NCBI GenBank assembly: GCA_900637675.1
Contig: LR134389.1
Coordinates: 186,001 to 250,000, forward strand
Length of the DNA stretch: 64,000 nucleotides
From: Streptococcus equi subsp. equi
GTDB lineage: Bacteria; Bacillota; Bacilli; Lactobacillales; Streptococcaceae
Direction of reading: 5' to 3'
The notes under the pieces are model-generated. The model did no database searches. It was not told the origin of the DNA and saw only the letters and a program-made list of their open reading frames with translations. Both the position numbers and the translations under genes were made by a program. Within the stretch, counting starts at the first letter, position 1. Each line of letters opens with the position of its first letter. This document shows positions 9,538-17,164 of the stretch, piece by piece.

Positions 9538-10121
9538 AAATAGTAAATGAAAGCAAGTCATTTTCAAACAGAAAAATCTTAAATCACATATCCTTTGACT
9601 TTAGTAAAGGGCTGTATAAGGTTGAAGGGAATAATGGTAGTGGTAAAACCACTTTTTTGCGCTTGTTAGCAGGCTTAGAACGGTTTGATAGCGGCCATCG
9701 CTTACAGCATAAGGGAGATATTCTATATCTTGATACTAATGCTATCGGTGTAGTTCCCTTAACTATTGAAGACAATCTGACATTATTATGGAAAACCTTT
9801 AATGCCTCTCCTGATGAGGAGACCTTGTCTGTGATTAATCAGTTCTTTGGAGAACGGTTACTAGATCATTATCTGACGGCTTCTGTAGGAACAAAGGCTA
9901 AGGTGGGCTTATCCTTGCTTTTTGTAAAGGATTGGGATTATATTTTCATAGACGAAGCCCTATCAACGCTTGATGGGTTTAGTCTTGATATGGTTGCAGG
10001 AAGATTATTAGCATTAAAAGAAAAGGCTACTGTTTTTTACGTTTCTCATAATCTATCACACCAGCAGCTATTGTCAGAATCACAGGTGATTTATCTTAAT
10101 GGAAAAGGAGAAATCTATTGA
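9534..10121 (+). CDS. ABC transporter ATPase of the circular bacteriocin operon (CirD-like)
   Basis: A 195-aa ATP-binding subunit with Walker A GNNGSGKTT (about residues 35-43), signature-like SVGTKAKVGLSL, Walker B YIFIDEALSTLDG and switch-type YVSHN. It is shorter than average ABC ATPases, as is usual for CirD/AS-48D proteins. It would energise export or self-protection together with the adjoining membrane proteins. It starts inside the end of the DUF95 gene (ATGA), and its own stop overlaps the following TTG start (TTGA). Confidence 0.88.
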   Translation: MKIVNESKSFSNRKILNHISFDFSKGLYKVEGNNGSGKTTFLRLLAGLERFDSGHRLQHKGDILYLDTNAIGVVPLTIEDNLTLLWKTFNASPDEETLSVINQFFGERLLDHYLTASVGTKAKVGLSLLFVKDWDYIFIDEALSTLDGFSLDMVAGRLLALKEKATVFYVSHNLSHQQLLSESQVIYLNGKGEIY

Positions 10122-10600
10122 AAGGTAATCCTTTTAATCGTAATCTTTCTTGGTTAATAGCCTATGTGCTATTACTTTCTTGTTATGTATTCATATTAGT
10201 AGATGGTGGTTTTTTAAAAAACAGCGTTCAAGAATTGGAAGTCCTGCTCGGCCAAACATCACTAGCTATAAAGCTGTTTTTGATGGTGATATCAATAGCT
10301 TTTAGCATCATATCTTTACTGGTTGAGTATTTTTTAAGCAAATTTTTAGTGCTGCTTTTTATTGAAGCTGGCATCGTTTCTTTAAATGATGTTCTTACTG
10401 CTAAATCAGTGACTTTAGTGATCCATTTATCTGCTTTGCTATTGAAGCTATCTCCCTCTCCACTTTTTCAGTTTGTAGTGAATGCTTTAGGGATTGTGAT
10501 CATGTATGGATTGAGTATCAAGAGACAAGGAAATAGGACAACTGCTCTTTTGTTTTGTTTACCCTTTACACTGGATATTCTAGCAACATTGTTGCTTTAG
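10118..10600 (+). CDS. Small hydrophobic membrane protein of the bacteriocin operon
   Basis: A 160-aa protein with four to five predicted membrane segments, beginning LKGNPFNRNLSWLIAYVLLLSC at a TTG overlapping the ATPase stop. No conserved enzymatic motif is visible. By position it is likely the membrane partner of the ATPase, or an immunity component; sequence does not decide which. Confidence 0.65.
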   Translation: MKGNPFNRNLSWLIAYVLLLSCYVFILVDGGFLKNSVQELEVLLGQTSLAIKLFLMVISIAFSIISLLVEYFLSKFLVLLFIEAGIVSLNDVLTAKSVTLVIHLSALLLKLSPSPLFQFVVNALGIVIMYGLSIKRQGNRTTALLFCLPFTLDILATLLL

Positions 10601-10624
10601 TGATTTTGAGTTGGAGGAAAAGTA

Positions 10625-11140
10625 ATGAAAAAAATCTTATATTTATCAGTACTTTTAGGAACGTCAATTCTAGCAACATTGATTAAAATTTATAACACTT
10701 TTTTTGCAAAGCTAAAGGCTTCATCAGGTCATTCAACTGGGAATATAGAGATTGATGCCCTTTTATCTGAGTCTAGACTAGTGTTGGAAAGGCAGCATGC
10801 CTTCACAACAAATGGAATCAACAAGCTATTCGTTATGATGATGAGTCTAATGCTGTTATTAGCCTTATACTATCTGATAAAAAAGGATTTGAAGGCCGTC
10901 TATAGTTATTTGCTTTACCTGGTGTTAACCTTGGTTCATGCAATTTATAGCTTCTTTTCGTTAAGTCCCTTGGCAAAGCTTTATTCTGATGATATGCTGG
11001 GGGCTACAATCCAGACGGGAGAGAAAGCTAAATTGATTTTTTCAGTGGTTCTTTTTCTTCTTTATCTGCTTATTGTTGTGGCCAATAATAGAGTAAAATC
11101 TAGTGTAGAACCCGCTTCATCTATTGGGATAGATGTGTAA
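10625..11140 (+). CDS. Membrane protein, last gene of the bacteriocin operon (possible immunity or export accessory)
   Basis: A 171-aa protein with an N-terminal hydrophobic segment (ILYLSVLLGTSILATLIK). A roughly 50-residue extracytoplasmic stretch, GHSTGNIEIDALLSESRLV and onward, follows, then three more membrane segments. It is preceded by TTGGAGGAAAAGTA, a strong ribosome binding site. The family is not recognised. The position after the ATPase and a hydrophobic partner resembles the accessory export/immunity genes of AS-48 and circularin clusters. A hairpin with a T-run follows at 11213. Confidence 0.6.
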   Translation: MKKILYLSVLLGTSILATLIKIYNTFFAKLKASSGHSTGNIEIDALLSESRLVLERQHAFTTNGINKLFVMMMSLMLLLALYYLIKKDLKAVYSYLLYLVLTLVHAIYSFFSLSPLAKLYSDDMLGATIQTGEKAKLIFSVVLFLLYLLIVVANNRVKSSVEPASSIGIDV

Positions 11141-11773
11141 TACCTTTCATATTATGACCTTTAAAGCCTTTTAGCTTCTCTAATTTTCAGAGTAACTAGG
11201 AGGCTGTTTGTGACGCTCTGAGCGTTTTTTCGTTTCTATCAAAGTTTAGCTGCGTTAATGCTATCTATTTCCGTAGCTGAGATACAAGATATTATAATAT
11301 GTGTTGTCATACCATAAAAACACCTTACAGGATATTTTATGATCAATCCTCCTTGAATTAAGCTTTCTTTAAGCAAGGGTGTGTATACTAGCCGTAATCC
11401 TAAATAATTGGTTACCTAATGATAACTAATTTTTTCATAACCTCCTTCCTAAAAACGATGTCAGGGCAGTCAGGATTGATTGCTGTTATGGCATCGTTTT
11501 TGTTGTACTTTGATAGGGGATCTAGCTGTATGTTAAATAGCCTATCAGGATTGAGTGGCGAAGATGATCAGGAGTCTCTTGGCTCTAGGTTATGCTGCTG
11601 TTTCATGAGAAACAGCTCTTGATGATCAATTTAGGTAGTATTAGTGGTGGTCATCTTAGCCTTTTAGGCTTTGAGCTGCTTTATGTTTGCTCATTTTTAA
11701 TATGTTAGTGTTTACACAAATAATTCTCATTTTTTGATATAATAGAAAAGGTAAGGAAGGGTAGGAGATAAGG
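11141..11773. other. Intergenic region with an inverted repeat, no gene seen
   Basis: Besides the operon terminator, it holds AAAAACGATG (11451-11460) and CATCGTTTTT (11492-11501), a 10-bp inverted repeat with a 31-base loop that could terminate in either direction. A 67-codon frame at 11419 has low-complexity composition and no family resemblance. A likely promoter (TATAAT near 11739) precedes the next gene. Confidence 0.5.
11213..11230 (+). terminator. Terminator of the circular bacteriocin operon
   Basis: Short hairpin ACGCT-CTG-AGCGT followed by a run of Ts. Confidence 0.55.
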
Positions 11774-13408
11774 ATGACAAGATTTTTTCAAAAAAAACAG
11801 GCCAAAAGCTTAGCCATTGGTTTTGTGAGCTTGTTTGCTGTGCTCATTGGGTATGGAGCTTTTCACTATTCTAAGGCCAGTCGTATCAATGCCTATCTAC
11901 AAGCAAGGTCATCAGGCTCTGGGCAGGTGCTTGAAAATATCAAGGAATACCTCGTGTGGGCAGATACCAATGAGCAGCTGACCAATGATCAAGCAAGATA
12001 CACCAGCTTTAAGAGATACAGTAAGGCAGAGCTAGTAAGCAAGCGTCAGCAGCTGCAAACAGCAACTGCAGCTGATGATATGTATGTCAAATCGGTTGGT
12101 CGCAAATTTTTGATTTTCCCTGATTATCGCATAGCAGTGAAGCCTGTAGCCTTGACAATCAAGACCAATGTGCCAAATGTTGATATCTTGTTGAACCATA
12201 AAAAGATTGCTGTATCACAGTCAGAGGATTTTAGCACAACTATTGAAAGACTGCCGGCTGCTGATTATAAGGCGAGTATTAATGGCTATTATAAGGATCG
12301 TAAGATTAAAGTCAGCAAGGCCTATGATGGCAAGAACCATACACTAGATTTGAGGGTTACCTTTAAGACATTTACGGTAACCAGCAATGTCAGAGATGGC
12401 GAGCTTTATATTGATGGCGAGCGCGTGGAAACTTTGAAGGCTGGGCAGCTTCAGCTGGAAGAATACCCTGTGACAGAAATCGCAAAGGCCTATATTAAAA
12501 AGACCTTTCCTGATGGCGAGCTAACCTCCAGCAAGCATTCCCTTGCTCCTGTTGCTGAGGGCTCCCAGCTAGAGATTAACATTGATCACCTCTTGACTGA
12601 GGAACAGGCGGGACAGGTGTTGGTGGCAGCCTTTGATCAATTGCTCACCTATCTCAATCAAGGGCAGGATCCAGCAGGTCTTTCAACTGTTTTTGAGCAA
12701 GGGGCTAATAATGCTTTTTACAAAGGCTTGAAGGATTCCATCAAAGCAAAATTTCAAACTGATACCAGAAAGGCTTCTCGGTTAAGCATTCCGTCTATTT
12801 TGTTAAGTAAGCTAACTCAAATTGGTAAGCAGTCTTATCTAGTGGACTTTACAGCTGTTTATGATTTTGTTTACGATAAGGAAACTGATCCTGAAAAAGG
12901 CACCTCAGGGAATGTTCGTCAAGACTTGACTGGTAAGCTGACCCTGAAAAAATCTGGGGATAGCTACCTTGTTAGTCAGTCTGGTCCTAAAAATATTACA
13001 GTTGCCAGCGAAAAAAATCAGGTCAAGCCGTCTATTTTCCCAGAGGGGCTAGTGGGAACCTGGATAGGACATCGTTCGGACATGACCTTTACGATGATAT
13101 TGGCTAAGGACGGCAGCATCACAACAACCATTGGAAACAAAAATGGGAATGGCTCACAGACCACTAAGTCTGCTAAAATTACCAAGGTAGAGGAAAAAGG
13201 AGATGGCTTGTTCCTCTACACTGTAGCTCCAGATGCTGATATAGCAGCTCTTGTTCCAGGAGGTGGATTGGGTGGTGTCAATGTCAAATACGCTTTTGGT
13301 GTCAAATGGAGTGGAGATGTCGCTACGATAGTGGTTTGGCAGACAGCAAATAATGCGGCATTTGATTACAGTAAGCCAATGCTTGGCCCTGACATGAAAA
13401 AGCAATAA
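11774..13408 (+). CDS. TcaA-like membrane-anchored protein
   Basis: A 544-aa protein with a short cytoplasmic Lys-rich tail, one membrane segment (about residues 12-30) and a large extracellular part. The repeated beta domains around VALTIKTNVPNVDILLNHKK and FTVTSNVRDGELYIDGERV resemble the Ig-like domains of the TcaA/YvbJ family. An NTF2-like region follows from about residue 270. The last 120 residues (LVGTWIGHRSDMTFTMILAKDG) look like a separate beta barrel. The zinc ribbon found at the start of staphylococcal TcaA is absent. The family is linked to cell-wall antibiotic response in other genera; the role here is unproven. Confidence 0.6.
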   Translation: MTRFFQKKQAKSLAIGFVSLFAVLIGYGAFHYSKASRINAYLQARSSGSGQVLENIKEYLVWADTNEQLTNDQARYTSFKRYSKAELVSKRQQLQTATAADDMYVKSVGRKFLIFPDYRIAVKPVALTIKTNVPNVDILLNHKKIAVSQSEDFSTTIERLPAADYKASINGYYKDRKIKVSKAYDGKNHTLDLRVTFKTFTVTSNVRDGELYIDGERVETLKAGQLQLEEYPVTEIAKAYIKKTFPDGELTSSKHSLAPVAEGSQLEINIDHLLTEEQAGQVLVAAFDQLLTYLNQGQDPAGLSTVFEQGANNAFYKGLKDSIKAKFQTDTRKASRLSIPSILLSKLTQIGKQSYLVDFTAVYDFVYDKETDPEKGTSGNVRQDLTGKLTLKKSGDSYLVSQSGPKNITVASEKNQVKPSIFPEGLVGTWIGHRSDMTFTMILAKDGSITTTIGNKNGNGSQTTKSAKITKVEEKGDGLFLYTVAPDADIAALVPGGGLGGVNVKYAFGVKWSGDVATIVVWQTANNAAFDYSKPMLGPDMKKQ

Positions 13409-13463
13409 GTACTTTACCCTACAAGTTGGTCTAGCATTTATTGCTAGGAGGAATCAGCATAAA

Positions 13464-13511
13464 GAAAAAGCCTCTCTTTTAATCTTTTGTGGTTAAGAAG
13501 AGAGGCTTTTT
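13464..13511. terminator. Bidirectional terminator
   Basis: AAAAGCCTCTCTT and AAGAGAGGCTTTT pair perfectly between the convergent TcaA-like and pseudouridine synthase genes. Confidence 0.85.
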
Positions 13512-13548
13512 AGTATAGGGCTGACTGTATGAGGAGCAACCGATGTAA

Positions 13549-14466
13549 TCAATTTAGCTGCTGTAGTCCTTCTTTAAAGCTTTTAGACGGGGCAGTGACC
13601 CTAATCATCTCTTGAGCCAAGGGGTGTCTAAGGGTTAGCTGATGAGCGTGCAGCATGAGACGCTCCGCTTTTTGCCTGCTATAGAGGGGATCACCAATTA
13701 GAGGGTGTTTATGATGAGCGAGATGTACTCTGATTTGATGTGTTCGTCCTGTCTCTAGGCGACAGTTGACTAGGCAGGTCTGATCAAAGGCTTGTAATAA
13801 GGCTAGATGGGTGATTGCCTCTTGCCCATGCTTACTATCAACCACACGCTTGCGCCTATCGTGGCGGTGACGTCCGATTGGATCGCGATAGGTTACTGTT
13901 TGCTGCTCTAGCTGACCTTCGATTAGGGCCCAATAATCTCGCTTAATGTCTCGATGCTCCAATAGGCGATTTAAGATCGGAAGGATAAAGGGATTTTTAG
14001 CAAAGAGAATCGCTCCACTAGTCTCCATGTCTAAGCGATGAACCACATAGCAGGTCTTGCCAGTATAGGCAGAGACATGGTTGAGCAAGGCGAGCTCAGT
14101 GGGCTCATTGCCATGTGTTTTCATGCCCTCGGGCTTGTTGACAATGATGAGGTGTTCGTCCTGATACAGGCAATCCACTAGGCCAGGCTTACCCATTAAG
14201 ATGCCTTTATCAGGGTAGTCTTCTTGGTCAAATTGTAGCTTGATGTGATCACCCTGCTTGACAGGGCTCTGCCAGTTAATCAGCTCATCATTGACCCAAA
14301 CATGCTTTTTGATGCGCAAGAAATGTCTGATTTTACGGGGAATCAATAGCCTATCTTCTAATAACTCCTTGACAGTTGTCGCTTGATAGGGGTTAATGAA
14401 GGAGATCTGAAAGCCCATCTCAGGCTTATTTGCTGTTGTCATTGAGCCAGTCATGGTATTTTTCAA
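13549..14466 (-). CDS. RluA-family RNA pseudouridine synthase
   Basis: Converts specific uridines in rRNA or tRNA to pseudouridine. The catalytic motif HRLDMETSGAILFAKN contains the essential Asp (about residue 145), and the RluA core continues with ETGRTHQIRVHLAHHKHPLIGDPLY. An N-terminal S4-like region (LLIPRKIRHFLRIKKHVWVN) is present. Length is 305 aa. The first possible start overlaps the upstream 64-aa gene by 41 bases; a later ATG (14454 or 14412) may be the true one. Substrate specificity is not readable. Confidence 0.88.
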   Translation of the reverse strand: MKNTMTGSMTTANKPEMGFQISFINPYQATTVKELLEDRLLIPRKIRHFLRIKKHVWVNDELINWQSPVKQGDHIKLQFDQEDYPDKGILMGKPGLVDCLYQDEHLIIVNKPEGMKTHGNEPTELALLNHVSAYTGKTCYVVHRLDMETSGAILFAKNPFILPILNRLLEHRDIKRDYWALIEGQLEQQTVTYRDPIGRHRHDRRKRVVDSKHGQEAITHLALLQAFDQTCLVNCRLETGRTHQIRVHLAHHKHPLIGDPLYSRQKAERLMLHAHQLTLRHPLAQEMIRVTAPSKSFKEGLQQLN

Positions 14467-14617
14467 TCAAATTGATGGCCATTTGGGTTGCAAGAGTTAC
14501 AGAGAAAGCCTCGGTTCCCTCGCGCTCGTCACTGGCAACCTCTAAGCGTGTCTCATCATAGACAGCCTTGAGGCTCTCTGCTGACAGGGTTTCTTTAAAA
14601 GCTTGAAATTTGTTCAT
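14426..14617 (-). CDS. Conserved small hypothetical protein
   Basis: A 63-aa cytoplasmic protein from MNKFQAFKETLS; an ATG two codons earlier is also possible but sits too close to AAGGTAGG. It is acidic and helical with no known motif. It is co-transcribed with and overlaps the pseudouridine synthase gene. No function can be assigned. Confidence 0.65.
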   Translation of the reverse strand: MNKFQAFKETLSAESLKAVYDETRLEVASDEREGTEAFSVTLATQMAINLIEKYHDWLNDNSK

Positions 14618-14851
14618 GATCATGTCCTACCTTTCTAAATGTTTGTGACAATGCTATTATAGCATATTTTTCATCAAAGCTAATCATTTGCTCGATGATT
14701 TGTGCTGCGCTAACAGCGTGATTCTTTTGAGAAAAAATAAGATTAGCTATTGTGAAATTGTCTGTCTTTTATTATACTAAGAATAGTCTGATAAATATAT
14801 TATTTAAGGACACGATAACATTGGGATTATGAATCATTTAGGAGAATACTA

Positions 14852-16606
14852 TTGAACAAGCCATTGATAAAATCCTGTTTGCTTGCTCTATTGACCTTGG
14901 CCGGCTTGACCAGTATGGCAGCACAGGCTGATGTCAACACTTACAACCAAGGTAGGACATATAACGATACACCCTATTATTCTGCTTATCATCACTACTA
15001 TGACCACACGAGGGATACTGCTGACAATGGTATTGATAATTGGGGTCGTCTGACACGCTATCACTATTACAGAGAGACCTATTATCAGCTTGAGGCCGAG
15101 CGTCAGCAGCTTGTTAGGACTTACTTGGAGTTGAAGGCTTCATATGATGATCAGGTGGCTCTTAGCAGTCAACGACTACAGCAGTACCAGTCTGGCTGGT
15201 CTGATCTCCAATCACGCTTTGAGCAGCTCAGGAAAACCAATCCTGTTGTAGGCGGTGATTATCGGATTGTTGAGCTAGAGGGCAATTTTCAAAGCTATCA
15301 GACCTTGCTGCAGCAGCTTTCTATGGCTGATTTTGTCAGCCAGTACAAAGATAGGCTGGATACCTTGACTAGACTTGATACAGAGCGAGCTAGGCTCATT
15401 GACACCTGGTGGGAAAGTGATAGCAATTACTCAGATCTCAATACCAATCTAACACTAGTCAATGGCTATATCAAGGAGCTGAATCAGGCTTTACAGGAGC
15501 TTCTTAAGGACCATCAAGGTAAAATGACATCAGATCTGCAGACCTTGGGTGACCGACAGGCCGAGCTTGCTAGACGGCTGACAGATATAGAAAGCAGGCC
15601 TAAGAGACAGGCTACCAGTCAACCTCGTGGTTCACAGACACATTGGCGATCAGCCCCTAGAGCTGATGTTGCCTTGTGGAATGAATTGCGAAACGAAGGA
15701 GATTATGCTTCTGCTACGACAGACAATGCTTTGCCATTGCAGCCTTATCGAGCGGACTTAACAGCTGTTCATGATCTAGAAGCCTTGCAAGCACAATCTG
15801 ATAGAGCACACCGCTTGCGGGCAAAGGAAATTGTCTTTACACTGCAGCGTTCTAACATTAGTCGTCAGGGCGATATAGATTTGTCAGGAGCCATTACAGC
15901 ATTTATCAAAGAAAAGCTTCTCGTCACTCCAAATGCGCGTGGGGTATCATCTGGCTTTAGGTGGCAAATGCAAACCTATGACAATGAGCGCTTAACCATC
16001 ACTCTAATGCCTCAATATTATATGACTGATGATCAGTACAAGGAGTATTACGACCATCTCAAGGCTTGGACAGCTCAGCATATCCAGTCTACCGATACAG
16101 AGGTTGAGAAAATTGATAAGATTCAAGACTATATCATGACAAACTACCACTATGCGACCGGCAAGGTTGGAGGAGTGACCCGTACTGGCATTTCTGTGCA
16201 GACGCCATATGCCTTTATCAAGGACAAGGAGGCTGTTTGTCAGGCCTATGCACAGATGTTTAAGGACATGGGACGACTAGCTGGACTTGATGTTCATTAT
16301 ATTCAAGGCTATGGAGACCCAGTTGGCGGCTTATCAAGTCTACATGCTTGGAATATCGTCAAGGTTGATGGTCAATATTATCATATTGACCTGACTTGGA
16401 ATGATACTATTGACAGCACCAATCACAATCATACCTACACCCTGCGAGGCAATGATTTTATGAGCAAAACACATTTGTGGAATGCTGCCTATGCGATCTC
16501 AGATAGTGACTATGCTGCTTATCCTAGGAGGAGCTTCCTGAGATATGGGACCTATGCGACTAACTATTCAAGAAATACATTTTATCCAGGATACAGTTAT
16601 GCTTAA
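14852..16606 (+). CDS. Secreted transglutaminase-like (papain-fold) protein
   Basis: A 584-aa protein starting at TTG after AGGAGAA. It has a signal peptide (SCLLALLTLAGLTSMAAQA, cleavage about residue 26), a Tyr-rich N-terminus, a long coiled-coil-like Gln/Leu-rich region (about 70-250) and a C-terminal transglutaminase-like domain. The catalytic triad is visible as Cys463 (EAVCQAYAQMF), His498 (SLHAWN) and Asp513 (YHIDLTWND). There is no LPXTG anchor or membrane segment, so it is probably released. Such domains can act as cysteine proteases or cross-linking enzymes; the substrate is unknown. A lipoprotein with the same fold is encoded at 62667-63893. Confidence 0.78.
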   Translation: MNKPLIKSCLLALLTLAGLTSMAAQADVNTYNQGRTYNDTPYYSAYHHYYDHTRDTADNGIDNWGRLTRYHYYRETYYQLEAERQQLVRTYLELKASYDDQVALSSQRLQQYQSGWSDLQSRFEQLRKTNPVVGGDYRIVELEGNFQSYQTLLQQLSMADFVSQYKDRLDTLTRLDTERARLIDTWWESDSNYSDLNTNLTLVNGYIKELNQALQELLKDHQGKMTSDLQTLGDRQAELARRLTDIESRPKRQATSQPRGSQTHWRSAPRADVALWNELRNEGDYASATTDNALPLQPYRADLTAVHDLEALQAQSDRAHRLRAKEIVFTLQRSNISRQGDIDLSGAITAFIKEKLLVTPNARGVSSGFRWQMQTYDNERLTITLMPQYYMTDDQYKEYYDHLKAWTAQHIQSTDTEVEKIDKIQDYIMTNYHYATGKVGGVTRTGISVQTPYAFIKDKEAVCQAYAQMFKDMGRLAGLDVHYIQGYGDPVGGLSSLHAWNIVKVDGQYYHIDLTWNDTIDSTNHNHTYTLRGNDFMSKTHLWNAAYAISDSDYAAYPRRSFLRYGTYATNYSRNTFYPGYSYA

Positions 16607-16620
16607 TAATAGCTAATACC

Positions 16621-16668
16621 ATCAAAAGCCCTAGAAAGCTTGCTTGATTCTTTCAGGGCTTTTTGATA
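16621..16668. terminator. Terminator after the transglutaminase-like gene
   Basis: ATCAAAAGCCCTAGAAAG pairs with CTTTCAGGGCTTTTTGAT around a short loop, with a T-run. Confidence 0.85.
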
Positions 16669-16746
16669 TGTCATGGTTTTTGGTATAGGATTTTGAAAGA
16701 AATTGTTATAATAGGATAAAATGCTTATGTAACAGGAGAAAATAAA

Positions 16747-17127
16747 ATGAAGAGTATTAGACGCTATGATGTCAATGAAGAGTGGGCACATACTGGCTTA
16801 GTAGAGGCAGGCGATTTTTATTTTTTAAATTATTGTGTAGGAAATGTCGGTCAAGATATTGAGGCTCAAATTAACGGTGCCTTTGATGAAATGGAGCGTC
16901 GTTTGGGGCTGGTAGGGCTGACGCTAGAGGTCGTTGTTCAAATGGATTGCTTGTTTAGAGACATTTGGAATGTGCCAGTTATGGAAAAAATCATCAAGGA
17001 GCGATTTAATGGCAAATACCCGGCTCGTAAATTTCTTCAAACAGCCTTTGCTCATCAGGGTGGTCCGGACGGCTTGCTATTTCAGGTAGATGGGGTTGCT
17101 TATTCAAAGCATATCTCCGTATCCTAA
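16747..17127 (+). CDS. RidA/YjgF/UK114-family protein
   Basis: A 126-aa protein of the Rid family, trimeric deaminases of reactive enamine/imine intermediates from pyridoxal-phosphate enzymes. The segment YPARKFLQTAFAHQGG contains the conserved Arg used to bind the substrate carboxylate. The N-terminal strand pattern and length fit. An extended -10 (TGTTATAAT, ending at 16712) and AACAGGAGAA lie upstream. It is a single gene; the exact substrate is unknown, since the sequence departs from the archetypal RidA signature. Confidence 0.75.
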   Translation: MKSIRRYDVNEEWAHTGLVEAGDFYFLNYCVGNVGQDIEAQINGAFDEMERRLGLVGLTLEVVVQMDCLFRDIWNVPVMEKIIKERFNGKYPARKFLQTAFAHQGGPDGLLFQVDGVAYSKHISVS

Positions 17128-17164
17128 ACAATATGACTTGGAGGCTTAGTAGTATCATAAGGCT

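Noticed and set aside
11419..11622. 67-codon plus-strand frame after the bacteriocin operon
   Set aside because: Spans an inverted repeat, odd composition, no ribosome binding site, no family resemblance.
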